Shown here piece after piece: positions 24,960-33,727 of a DNA stretch of 64,000 bases. Each line of letters begins with the position of its first letter. Positions within the stretch are counted from its first letter, which is position 1. The stretch comes from an uncultured Candidatus Pelagibacter sp. (lineage in GTDB: Bacteria; Pseudomonadota; Alphaproteobacteria; Pelagibacterales; Pelagibacteraceae), in contig CAJQRZ010000010.1 of NCBI GenBank assembly GCA_905612435.1, positions 62,001 to 126,000 on the forward strand. The letters are read 5' to 3'. Under the pieces are notes generated by a model. The model saw nothing but the letters and a program-made list of their open reading frames with translations, made no database searches and had not been told where the DNA came from. The translations under genes and the position numbers were made by a program.

Positions 24960-26288
24960 ATGTCAGGAAATAAAAAAACTCACCCTCGTATTTCTTGGAC
25001 TTTTGATGAATACACAAACTCAGAAATAAGACGTGCAGCTGAAACAGGAATTTATGACATTAGAGGAGGTGGCTCAAAAAGAAAACTTCCTCATTTTGAT
25101 GATTTACTTTTTCTTGGTGCATCAATGTCTAGATATCCATTAGAAGGATATAGGGAAACTTGTAATACAAAAGTAACTTTAGGAACACGGTATGCAAAAA
25201 AACCTCTAGAACTAGATATACCAATAACAATTGCAGGAATGAGTTTTGGAGCTTTATCAGGAAGGGCCAAAGAAGCGTTAGGTCGTGGAGCTAGTATGGC
25301 TGGTACATCTACAACTACTGGTGATGGTGGAATGACTCCAGAGGAAAGAGGTCAATCTAAAAACTTAGTTTATCAACTTTTACCTTCTAGATATGGAATG
25401 AATCCAAATGACTTAAGAAAAGCTGATGCTATTGAAATTGTTATAGGACAGGGTGCTAAACCAGGTGGTGGTGGAATGTTATTAGGTCAAAAAATTAGTG
25501 ATCGTATTGCAGAAATGAGAACTTTACCCAAAGGCATAGATCAAAGATCAGCATGTAGACATCCAGATTGGACTGGACCTGATGATTTAAAAATTAAAAT
25601 ATTAGAATTAAGAGAAATAACAGAATGGAAAGTTCCGATTTTTATTAAAATAGCTGGAGCAAGACCATACTATGACACTGCTTTAGCTGTTAAAGCTGGA
25701 GCTGATGTAGTCGTTCTAGATGGTATGCAAGGAGGAACCGCTGCTACACAAGAAGTATTTATTGAAAATGTTGGCCAACCAACTTTGGCTTGTATCAGAC
25801 CCGCTGTAGATGCACTTCAAGATTTAGATCAACATCGAAAAGTTCAACTAATTATTTCTGGCGGGATTAGAAACGGAGCTGATGTTGCAAAAGCAATGGC
25901 TCTTGGTGCTGATGCTGTTTCAATTGGATCTGCTGCTATGATTGCACTAGGAGACAATGATCCTATGTGGGAAAAAGATTATAATAAATTAGGAAGTACA
26001 GCTGGAGCATACGATGATTGGCATGAAGGTAAGGACCCAGCAGGAATTACCACTCAAGATCCTGAATTAATTAAGCGTTTTGATCCAATAGCAGGTGGCA
26101 GACGTTTGTCTAATTATTTAAAAGTTATGACACTTGAAGCACAAACAATTGCAAGAGCCTCGGGTAAAAATGATTTACATAATTTAGAACCCGAAGACTT
26201 ATGTGCATTAACAGTTGAATCTGCAGCCATGGCCAGAGTTCCCCTTGCAGGAACTAGCTGGATACCGGGAATAAAAAATAAAAAATAA
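24960..26288 (+). CDS. glxD: GlxD-type FMN-binding glutamate synthase-like protein
   Basis: Catalytic subunit of the second synthase set, 442 residues, paralogous to MgsC without the lysine tail. Motifs seen: IAGMSFGALSGRAKEALGRG, TTGDGGMTPEERGQ, RSACRHPDWTGPDDL, VVLDGMQGGTAATQ, IISGGIRNGADVAKAMALG and the C-terminal LEPEDLCALTVESAAMARVPL. The cysteine-rich segment DCYHCHTGRCPVG of MgsC is replaced here by AYDDWHEGKDPAGITTQDP, so the cysteines expected for an iron-sulfur centre are missing. That difference suggests another electron route or another substrate. glnT follows after 44 bases. Confidence 0.88.
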   Translation: MSGNKKTHPRISWTFDEYTNSEIRRAAETGIYDIRGGGSKRKLPHFDDLLFLGASMSRYPLEGYRETCNTKVTLGTRYAKKPLELDIPITIAGMSFGALSGRAKEALGRGASMAGTSTTTGDGGMTPEERGQSKNLVYQLLPSRYGMNPNDLRKADAIEIVIGQGAKPGGGGMLLGQKISDRIAEMRTLPKGIDQRSACRHPDWTGPDDLKIKILELREITEWKVPIFIKIAGARPYYDTALAVKAGADVVVLDGMQGGTAATQEVFIENVGQPTLACIRPAVDALQDLDQHRKVQLIISGGIRNGADVAKAMALGADAVSIGSAAMIALGDNDPMWEKDYNKLGSTAGAYDDWHEGKDPAGITTQDPELIKRFDPIAGGRRLSNYLKVMTLEAQTIARASGKNDLHNLEPEDLCALTVESAAMARVPLAGTSWIPGIKNKK

Positions 26289-26332
26289 TATTGTAGAGAT
26301 TAGCTAACAATAGTAAATTAAAATTATAAATT

Positions 26333-27658
26333 ATGCCTAAAAATTTATCTAAAATAGCTAAAGCTAAAAAAATTAAGTATTTTCTAATAAGTTTTGTAGA
26401 TTTATTTGGGGTGTTAAGATCAAAATTAGTTCCAGCACAAGCTATTAGTGATATGCAAAAAAATGGTGCTGGCTTTGCTGGTTTTGCAACGTGGCTTGAT
26501 ATGTCTCCAGCAGATACCGATATGTTTGCAATTCCAGATCCAGATAGTCTTATTCAACTTCCTTGGAATAAAGAAATAGGATGGTTAGCTTCAGATTTAT
26601 GGATGGGTGGAAAAACTGTTAAAGCATCGCCAAGAGTGATGCTTAAAGAGCAGATCAAAGAATTAAACAAAAAGAATTTAACCATGAAATCTGGTGTTGA
26701 ATGTGAATATTTTTTAATTTCAGAAGATGGTAGTAAAATTGCTGATGCTCGAGATACTCAATCAAAACCTTGTTATGATCAATCTGCTTTAATGAGAAGG
26801 TACGACTTGATTAAAGAAATATGTGATAGCATGATTACGATGGGATGGAATCCATACCAAAATGACCATGAAGATGCTAACGGTCAATTTGAAATGAACT
26901 GGGATTACACAGATTGTCTAATTACTGCTGATAGGCATGTTTTTTTTAAATACATGGTTAAATCATTGTCTGAAAAGCATGGATTAAGGGCAACATTTAT
27001 GCCCAAACCTTTTGGAAATTTAACTGGAAACGGATGTCATGCTCATATTTCTTTATGGAATGAAAAGATAAATAAATTTTTAGATAATGGAGATAAATTA
27101 GGTTTAAGTAGGTTGGCATACAATTTTTTAGGTGGTATCATGAAGCTTACTCAACCTTTAACTGCTTTTTTTAACCCAACAATTAATAGTTACAGAAGAA
27201 TAAATGCACCCCCAACAAAATCAGGAGCTACATGGTCACCAAGTAGTATTTCTTATACAGGAAATAACAGAACTCACATGATAAGAGTACCAGATAAAGG
27301 TAGATTTGAATTAAGACTAATGGATGGTGCTGTAAACCCATACTTGCTTCAAGCTGGAGTAGTTGCTGCTGGTCTACATGGAATAAATAATAAAATAGAT
27401 CCTGGTGAACCTTTGTCTTGTAATATGTACACTGATCATAAAAATTATCCAAATCTAAAAAAATTACCTAACACAATTGAAGATGCTTTAGAACAATTAG
27501 AAAACAGTAAAGAAATTCGAGAAGCGTTTGGTGATAATACTATTAATAGTTATTTAAAATTAAAAAAATCAGAAATTGAAAATTTTAACCAAGAAGAAAC
27601 TTTCGATAAAGAAAACCCAGTAACTGAGTGGGAAAAAAATAACACTCTTGATTGTTAG
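26333..27658 (+). CDS. glnT: Type III-like glutamine synthetase GlnT
   Basis: A 441-residue glutamine-synthetase-family ligase. Motifs: SGVECEYFLISEDG (metal glutamates), NDHEDANGQFEMNW, NGCHAHISLW, NSYRRINAP, NRTHMIRVPDKGRFELRLMDG. The length and motif wording resemble rhizobial GlnT (about 435 residues), which lies downstream of glxBCD in the same order. It is clearly paralogous to GmaS at 16230 and the protein at 46835. The acceptor amine is uncertain. The following gene begins within a few bases of its stop, so an amino acid derived from the product may be handled by that PLP enzyme. Confidence 0.85.
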   Translation: MPKNLSKIAKAKKIKYFLISFVDLFGVLRSKLVPAQAISDMQKNGAGFAGFATWLDMSPADTDMFAIPDPDSLIQLPWNKEIGWLASDLWMGGKTVKASPRVMLKEQIKELNKKNLTMKSGVECEYFLISEDGSKIADARDTQSKPCYDQSALMRRYDLIKEICDSMITMGWNPYQNDHEDANGQFEMNWDYTDCLITADRHVFFKYMVKSLSEKHGLRATFMPKPFGNLTGNGCHAHISLWNEKINKFLDNGDKLGLSRLAYNFLGGIMKLTQPLTAFFNPTINSYRRINAPPTKSGATWSPSSISYTGNNRTHMIRVPDKGRFELRLMDGAVNPYLLQAGVVAAGLHGINNKIDPGEPLSCNMYTDHKNYPNLKKLPNTIEDALEQLENSKEIREAFGDNTINSYLKLKKSEIENFNQEETFDKENPVTEWEKNNTLDC

Positions 27659-27663
27659 TTTTG

Positions 27664-28806
27664 ATGAAAACAATCATAGAAAATGCTAATTGGTCAATAC
27701 CTTCATTAATAGAAAATAAAAATTATAAATTTAATAAAAAAAAAATATTAACATCTCTTCCTGAAAAATTTATTGATGAGGCAATTCAATCTATTTCAAA
27801 ATGGGAAACTTACGCACCCACACCACTATGCAAACTTAATAAATTAAACGATGAGCTAGGATTTAAAGAAATTTATTACAAAGATGAAGATAAAAGATTT
27901 AATCTAAAATCATTTAAGGCGCTTGGAGGAGCATTTGCAGTTAATAAAATAGCAGATGAAAAAAATAATGTAACTGTTGCTACTGCTACTGCGGGAAATC
28001 ATGGAAGATCAGTCGCATGGGGTGCTCAAAGACTTGACTTAAAATGCAAAATTTTTATTAGTGAATTTGTAAGTGAAACTAGAGCTGAGGCAATGAGAAA
28101 TCTAGATGCTGACGTTATAAGAGTTAGAGGAAACTACGATGCATCCTTAAGAGAATGCATCAAACAATCAAAACAAAATAATTGGGAAATTGTTCAAGAT
28201 GTTTCGTGGGAAGGATACAAAGAAGTTCCAAAATTAATTATGGCTGGGTACACAATTATGATTAAGGAAATTATAGACCAAATTAAAGATAGTTCATTTA
28301 CTCATGTCTTTTTACAGGCAGGCGTAGGTGGTATGGCTGCAGCTATGATTGCTGGGTTTGCTAAATTTTCCAATAATATTCCAAAATTTATTATCGTTGA
28401 ACCACAAAATGCGAATTGTGTTTTTGAAAGTATAGCAAACAACAAGCCAACAACTGTTGATATTATTAATGAGACAATAATGGGTGGAATGTCATGTGGT
28501 GATGTTTCAACCGTAGCTTGGGAAATATTAAAAGATACTACTAATTACAGTTTAACCATAACAGATGATGAAATATCCACTGTGGTTGCAATGTTGGCAG
28601 AAGCTAAACTTTCTAATAAAAAAATAATTGCAGGTGAATGTGCTGTTCCAGGAATTATTGCGTTAATTGGCCTATTTAAAAACAAAGAATATTTTAATAA
28701 GTTAAACTTAAATTCAGATTCTAGAATTTTATTATTTGGTTGTGAAGGATTAACTGATGCAGCGATGTATAAAAAATTATTAGATGATGGATTAAAAAAA
28801 ATCTAA
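27664..28806 (+). CDS. Diaminopropionate ammonia-lyase-like PLP enzyme
   Basis: A fold-type II PLP enzyme of 380 residues from the ATG at 27664; an in-frame TTG at 27652 would overlap glnT and is less likely. The PLP lysine is in NLKSFKALGGAFAV (Lys85). Other motifs are ATATAGNHGRSVAWGAQ (asparagine-glycine phosphate region), QAGVGGMAAAM (glycine loop) and GGMSCGDVSTVAWEIL, which fit diaminopropionate ammonia-lyase better than threonine dehydratase. That enzyme releases pyruvate and ammonia from 2,3-diaminopropionate. EutB of ectoine catabolism is a related alternative, and the window also holds EutA- and EutD-like genes. Confidence 0.8.
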   Translation: MKTIIENANWSIPSLIENKNYKFNKKKILTSLPEKFIDEAIQSISKWETYAPTPLCKLNKLNDELGFKEIYYKDEDKRFNLKSFKALGGAFAVNKIADEKNNVTVATATAGNHGRSVAWGAQRLDLKCKIFISEFVSETRAEAMRNLDADVIRVRGNYDASLRECIKQSKQNNWEIVQDVSWEGYKEVPKLIMAGYTIMIKEIIDQIKDSSFTHVFLQAGVGGMAAAMIAGFAKFSNNIPKFIIVEPQNANCVFESIANNKPTTVDIINETIMGGMSCGDVSTVAWEILKDTTNYSLTITDDEISTVVAMLAEAKLSNKKIIAGECAVPGIIALIGLFKNKEYFNKLNLNSDSRILLFGCEGLTDAAMYKKLLDDGLKKI

Positions 28807-28813
28807 ATTTAAT

Positions 28814-30247
28814 ATGACAAAAAAAGCAGTTGTTTGGATCAGAGAAGATCTTAGAGTAGAAAATAACCCAGCCATATCATATGCGAGCAAAAATCATGAA
28901 GCTGTAAGTGCACTATATATTTATAATAACAAATATTTTGATAAAAAAAGAGAAGCTCAAAAATGGTGGCTATCTAAATCACTTGAGTTTTTTAAAGATA
29001 GTCTTAAAAAATTTAATATTTCTTTAGAAATAGTCTCTGGTGATGAAATAGACATATTTTCGAAAATTAAAAAAAATGATGATATCACTATTTACTGGAG
29101 TAAAGTTTACGAACCAGATGTCATTGCAAAAGGTAAGAAGATTAGAGATATATTTATAAAAAATGGAATTAATTATAAATATTTTAAAGGGAATATATTA
29201 ATTGAATTTCAAGATGTAATCAAAGATGATGGTACACCTTTTAAAGTGTTTACTCCTTTTTGGAAAAATGCTGAACAAAAATATTTAAATAAAGTACCCT
29301 CAAAAATATTTAAAATAAAAAAATTAGATAAAGAATTTAGTCACTTTAAAAAAACTATTTCTCCTAAGGAAATATTACCAAAAAAAAATTGGTTTAAAAA
29401 ATTTGAAAAATATTGGAAACCCTCTGAAAGTGAAGCTAAAAAATATTTGCAGGAATTAATTAAAAATAGAATTACTGATTATGGCAACACTAGAGATATA
29501 CCTGGAGTAAATGGCACTTCAAAATTATCTCCTTTTTTGAAATTTGGTCAGATACATGTTGAAACTATATGGAGCAAATGTGATGAAGTAGCAAATAAAA
29601 GTAAAGGTTACAGAAAATATGTTAACGAACTTGGCTGGAGAGAGTTTTCACATAGTTTGATAAACAACTTTCCTGAAATGCTTAAAGGAAATCTTAGAAA
29701 AAACTTTGATAGTTTTCCTTGGGTTGAAAATGAAAAGTTCCTAAAAAAATGGAAAAAAGGAATGACAGGATATCCAATTGTTGATGCGGGGATGAGAGAG
29801 CTTTATGAAACTGGCTGGATGCACAATAGAGTTAGAATGGTAGTGGCATCTTTTTTAGTTAAACACTTAAGAATTCATTGGATGGAAGGTGAAAAACATT
29901 TTAAGAATCATCTTATTGATTATAATGAGGCAAGCAACGTTGCTCAATGGCAATGGGTAGCTGGCTGTGGTGCTGATGCTGCCCCATATTTTAGAATATT
30001 TAATCCAATTCTACAGGGATTAAAGTTTGATAAAGATGGCATTTACACAAAGAAATGGGTTCCAGAACTGCAAAATATGCCCATCAAATTTTTACATAAA
30101 CCATGGGAGTTAGAGAGCAAATACCAAGAACAAATTAAAATTATTATTGGTAAAGACTACCCTGAACCCATTGTCGTTCACGAAGAAGCTCGTGCAGCAG
30201 CATTAAAAGCTTTTCAATCAATAAAAAAAAAAAATAATTTTTATTAG
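28814..30247 (+). CDS. phrB: Deoxyribodipyrimidine photolyase
   Basis: Light-driven DNA repair flavoprotein, 477 residues, of the class I CPD photolyase/cryptochrome family. The N-terminal antenna domain starts AVVWIREDLRVENNPA. The FAD domain shows KLSPFLKFGQIHVETIW, YVNELGWREFSHSL, GYPIVDAGMRELYETGWMHN and EASNVAQWQWVAGCGADAAP, with the tryptophans used in electron transfer. It follows the PLP enzyme after seven bases. Its stop overlaps the stop of the facing zapE gene. Photolyases are common in surface-water bacteria, which fits the proposed habitat. Confidence 0.95.
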   Translation: MTKKAVVWIREDLRVENNPAISYASKNHEAVSALYIYNNKYFDKKREAQKWWLSKSLEFFKDSLKKFNISLEIVSGDEIDIFSKIKKNDDITIYWSKVYEPDVIAKGKKIRDIFIKNGINYKYFKGNILIEFQDVIKDDGTPFKVFTPFWKNAEQKYLNKVPSKIFKIKKLDKEFSHFKKTISPKEILPKKNWFKKFEKYWKPSESEAKKYLQELIKNRITDYGNTRDIPGVNGTSKLSPFLKFGQIHVETIWSKCDEVANKSKGYRKYVNELGWREFSHSLINNFPEMLKGNLRKNFDSFPWVENEKFLKKWKKGMTGYPIVDAGMRELYETGWMHNRVRMVVASFLVKHLRIHWMEGEKHFKNHLIDYNEASNVAQWQWVAGCGADAAPYFRIFNPILQGLKFDKDGIYTKKWVPELQNMPIKFLHKPWELESKYQEQIKIIIGKDYPEPIVVHEEARAAALKAFQSIKKKNNFY

Positions 30248-31284
30248 GAAGTTATCTCGTACAATCTGCTAGAAGTTCGCTTAAATGCCACAAACAAACT
30301 ATTTGTAGAAGTTAAATCTTGCAAACTAGAGGCACTGCTAATTGCTAAGGGTATTTTTTTTTCATAGATAATATCAATTAGTGTAATAAATCTTTGTTGC
30401 TGATTTGAATTATCATCATTAAAAATTGGAACATTTTCTATAATCATAAAATCACATATTTCTGTAATTTTTATATAATCCTCTGCACCAATATTTTTGT
30501 TACATAAATCTTTAAAATCAAATCTAGCAATACCCTCATAATAATTTTTGATATTAAATTTTCTTCCTTTGATTAATAAAATTTTTTCTTTGCCAATCTT
30601 ATCTTTAGTCAATTTTCTAAAAAGTTTATTAATCTTGAAATTGGTTGCTTCATTTAAAGGAGAAAAATATCGTTTATTTGTATTTTTTTTAGATTTACGA
30701 TAATCTTCTTTAATAATAAGAATTTCTTCATAACACATATTCTTCATTGTCTTTATAAATGGTAGAAACTGATCTCTTTGAAGGCCACCTTTATAAAGGT
30801 TATTAATTTTAATGTTAGAAGAAAAAATAACTTTTATATTTTCCTCAAATATTTTTTTAAATAAATTTCCTAATATCATCGCATCTACAATGTTGGTAAC
30901 TTGAAATTCATCAAAATAAATTAACTTATATTTTTTCTTTAATCTATTTACAAAATTATCTATAACATTAACTTTTTTGTTGTCTTTGTTTTTCAATACA
31001 AAATCATGAAAACTAATCATAAATTCATTAAAATGCAGTCTTTGCTTAAATTGATCAAAATTTTCATAAAAAAAATTTAAAATCATGGTCTTACCTACCC
31101 CTACATCTCCATGTAAGTAGAAACCATTTTTGCATTTTTTTTTTGAAAACAAATTTGATAACAAAGAATTATTAAAGTTTACTTGGTAAAATTTATTGAT
31201 CAACTCAACTATATTAACCTGACAATCATTGATTTCTAATCCATTAGTTTTACAGTGATCTAAAAATAATTTTTGAAAATTCAT
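30244..31284 (-). CDS. zapE: AFG1-family ATPase (ZapE-like)
   Basis: AAA-type P-loop ATPase of 346 residues. Walker A is LHGDVGVGKTMILNF (near residue 58-72), Walker B KLIYFDEFQV, and the later segment contains RFDFKDLCNKNIGAEDYI and FITLIDIIYEKKIPLAISS, all typical of AFG1/ZapE. Family members affect cell division or respiratory-complex turnover. It is the last gene of the csaA-to-zapE run, overlaps the upstream cupin gene by four bases, and overlaps the photolyase tail-to-tail. Confidence 0.9.
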   Translation of the reverse strand: MNFQKLFLDHCKTNGLEINDCQVNIVELINKFYQVNFNNSLLSNLFSKKKCKNGFYLHGDVGVGKTMILNFFYENFDQFKQRLHFNEFMISFHDFVLKNKDNKKVNVIDNFVNRLKKKYKLIYFDEFQVTNIVDAMILGNLFKKIFEENIKVIFSSNIKINNLYKGGLQRDQFLPFIKTMKNMCYEEILIIKEDYRKSKKNTNKRYFSPLNEATNFKINKLFRKLTKDKIGKEKILLIKGRKFNIKNYYEGIARFDFKDLCNKNIGAEDYIKITEICDFMIIENVPIFNDDNSNQQQRFITLIDIIYEKKIPLAISSASSLQDLTSTNSLFVAFKRTSSRLYEITS

Positions 31285-31709
31285 TTCTTTTTTTTAAAAT
31301 AAATTCCATATTTAGATCTTGGTCCTTTTCTAAGGCCAAATGGTCCTGATATAAATAGTGTTAATGGTTTTGTTCCTTCTTTTAAGTCAACACGGTGCAA
31401 GTTATTTGCTGTTCTAAACCCAACATATCCAGGTGACCTCCAAAACTTACCTGATTTTAAAGTTTCCCAATAACCTCCTCTTAAAATTATTGTGATATAG
31501 GGAAATGTATGGTTGTGAATGCCTTCACCATGATCATTAGCTAACATTTCATGCATCAAAATATTAAATGGAAACCATTTGGGCCTATGTCTTAGTAGTA
31601 AATAATACCTATTCATCCAAGGTTTTGCTTGATTATACTTTGGATGAGTTGAGCCCCTATCGAGAACTATTTTTTTTCGTCCTAATTTATCTAGGATTTT
31701 TAAAAACAT
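31281..31709 (-). CDS. Cupin-like protein
   Basis: A 142-residue protein with a single cupin-type barrel signature: HGEGIHNHTFPYITIILRGG contains an H-x-H metal pair followed by the expected beta-turn glycine, and FRTANNLHRVDL supplies the third histidine. This arrangement would bind an iron or other divalent metal, as in small cupin dioxygenases, but I cannot name a substrate. It has no signal peptide. It overlaps zapE by four bases and lies two bases after bamB, so it is part of the housekeeping run. Confidence 0.75.
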   Translation of the reverse strand: MFLKILDKLGRKKIVLDRGSTHPKYNQAKPWMNRYYLLLRHRPKWFPFNILMHEMLANDHGEGIHNHTFPYITIILRGGYWETLKSGKFWRSPGYVGFRTANNLHRVDLKEGTKPLTLFISGPFGLRKGPRSKYGIYFKKKK

Positions 31710-31711
31710 TA

Positions 31712-33088
31712 CTAATCTAATTTAATAATAGAGTTATCTTTAATTATAAATAAGCTTTGATTTAAAACAAATGGTCTTGATATTTTTTCATTATCAATTT
31801 TAAGAATGGAAATAAGTTTTCCATTTTTTATATCTATCACAAGTAACCTTCCATGGTCAGTTGTTAAATATATATTTTTTAAACCAACTATAAATCCTAC
31901 CGGTTCAATTTTATTTTTAATTTTTAAAGAAGTACCATCAGAAAAATAATTATCCATATTTAAGCTTCCTAAGCCCCTTTTTTTAAATATTTTTTTTTTT
32001 TTTAAAGTTTTAAAAATATTTGTAATTCTGATAATATTGCCTGTTCTATTATCTGTTAATACTAAATATCCCTCATTTGATATTGAAATAATTGTATTTT
32101 CTACCAATGTAGATCTCGAACTAGAGTTAATTTTTTGTTTCCATCTTATAGTTCCATTTTTAACATCTAAAGAAAAAAATTCATTTCTGTTGTTGGAAAA
32201 TAAAACAGAATCATTATTAGCGATTAAATCTGATGTTTTTAAGAAAAATGAATCTTCGTATATAGAGCTACTTTGAGTTGGTGTTTGCCAAATTAAAGTT
32301 CCATTATTAATGTCAACTGCAGTTATATCCCCAATCGAGTTATTAAATATAACTTTTCCATTAACTATAATTAATGTTAGCTTTTTTTGCGATTTTATAA
32401 ATGATTGATCAGTTTTATAATTCCATAATTCTGAACCATCTTTTAATGAGAAGCATCGTAATATATTTTGAAAATCGACAACAAAAAATCTATCTTTAAA
32501 AACTTTTACTTGTGAGTTAAATGGTGAAGAGTTATTTTTTGACCACAATAGATCACCTGTGTTTAAATTTACTGCATAATACTTTGCGATACTATCTGCT
32601 ATAACTAATTTATCTTTATCAATTCCAAAAAATAAAATTGGTTTTGATTTTTTTTCATATTTTGTATAATAATTTCTTTTCCATATTTTTTTTGAAAAAT
32701 TATCAAATTTTAAAATTGATCCTTTGTTATCAAAAAATATAACATTATTATTGTTAAATACTATTTCTGGCTCATACTGGTTAAAATTTTTGATCTTAGA
32801 AAATTTAAATCTTGAAGTTTTTTTTAGATTTCCGTTATAGTTAGTTTGTCCATTATTATTATTTAAATTATTTATAAAACTATTTTTGATTAATTTTCCT
32901 GGTAAATTTACTTTTAAGTTTGGATTTAATTCTGATTTAAATACAGTTTCTTCTTTAAATTGCTCTTCAATTAATATTTTTTTTTCTTTTACTATTTTTT
33001 CAGTTTTCGTCCAAAGTCCAGTTTTTGTATCCATCGAGCAGCTAGTTACAAAAAATATTATTAAAAAAATTCTTAAGATATTATTCAT
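31712..33088 (-). CDS. bamB: Outer-membrane assembly lipoprotein BamB (PQQ-repeat beta-propeller)
   Basis: A 458-residue lipoprotein with a lipobox FFVTSC (lipidated Cys17). The rest carries repeated propeller blades of the PQQ-like type: ILKFDNFSKKIWKRN, YAVNLNTGDLLWSKN, CFSLKDGSELWNYK, AVDINNGTLIWQT, SLDVKNGTIRWKQK and VIDIKNGKLISILK. BamB helps the Bam complex insert outer-membrane proteins. It overlaps the gene for a YfgM-like protein by eight bases. The common pairing with the GTPase gene der downstream is not seen here; a cupin and zapE follow instead. Confidence 0.9.
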   Translation of the reverse strand: MNNILRIFLIIFFVTSCSMDTKTGLWTKTEKIVKEKKILIEEQFKEETVFKSELNPNLKVNLPGKLIKNSFINNLNNNNGQTNYNGNLKKTSRFKFSKIKNFNQYEPEIVFNNNNVIFFDNKGSILKFDNFSKKIWKRNYYTKYEKKSKPILFFGIDKDKLVIADSIAKYYAVNLNTGDLLWSKNNSSPFNSQVKVFKDRFFVVDFQNILRCFSLKDGSELWNYKTDQSFIKSQKKLTLIIVNGKVIFNNSIGDITAVDINNGTLIWQTPTQSSSIYEDSFFLKTSDLIANNDSVLFSNNRNEFFSLDVKNGTIRWKQKINSSSRSTLVENTIISISNEGYLVLTDNRTGNIIRITNIFKTLKKKKIFKKRGLGSLNMDNYFSDGTSLKIKNKIEPVGFIVGLKNIYLTTDHGRLLVIDIKNGKLISILKIDNEKISRPFVLNQSLFIIKDNSIIKLD

Positions 33089-33725
33089 TAAAATCTCTGT
33101 TTAATTTCTTTTGAGCTTCTAATTTTATCTTTTTATTACTTTTTTCAAGAACAACAATTTTATTAAAAAATTCTTTAGATTTTTGTTTTTCATTTTTGCT
33201 ATAAAAATATTCTCCCATTAAGTATAGGGCATGAGATTTCCATATACTTTCTGAATTAATAAGAGGGTTTAAAATTTTAATTAAATTATTTTCAGTCTCA
33301 AACTCGGAATTATACAAAGCTTTTTTATAAATTAATAAATTTTTTATCTCTGTTTCTAACTTTGTCTCATTTATAACAATATCAAATAAAAAGTTTAATT
33401 TATTTTTTTCTGTAATTATATTATTATCTATTAAAAAATATAAAGCCAATGGCGAGTATGTTTTATCTTTTTCTTTTATTATTTCAATTAATTGATTTTC
33501 AACATTAGTTTGATCTCCAGAAATAAAATTAATTGTTAAATAATTATATTTTTCAGCTAATTTAATCTTATTTTTATTTTTAAAATCTTGGTAAATAAAA
33601 AAACTAAAAGTTAAAAGAATTAAAAAAGAAATAGATATTATTAATTTTTTTCTATTTTTAATAAAAAAATTTTTAATCTTTTCATTTCTTGTATTTGTAT
33701 TTATAATTGATATTTCTTCATCCAT
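33081..33725 (-). CDS. YfgM-like membrane-anchored TPR protein
   Basis: A 214-residue protein with a cytoplasmic N-terminus of about 27 residues, one helix at about 28-46 (LIISISFLILLTFSFFIY), and a periplasmic helical part with TPR-like pairs (SPLALYFLIDNNII, HALYLMGEYFYSKNEKQK). This matches the layout of YfgM, which lies upstream of bamB in many proteobacteria and acts with periplasmic chaperones. It is coupled to bamB by an eight-base overlap and starts two bases after acnA. Strong lysine bias and weak repeats limit certainty. Confidence 0.75.
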   Translation of the reverse strand: MDEEISIINTNTRNEKIKNFFIKNRKKLIISISFLILLTFSFFIYQDFKNKNKIKLAEKYNYLTINFISGDQTNVENQLIEIIKEKDKTYSPLALYFLIDNNIITEKNKLNFLFDIVINETKLETEIKNLLIYKKALYNSEFETENNLIKILNPLINSESIWKSHALYLMGEYFYSKNEKQKSKEFFNKIVVLEKSNKKIKLEAQKKLNRDFNE

Positions 33726-33727
33726 AA

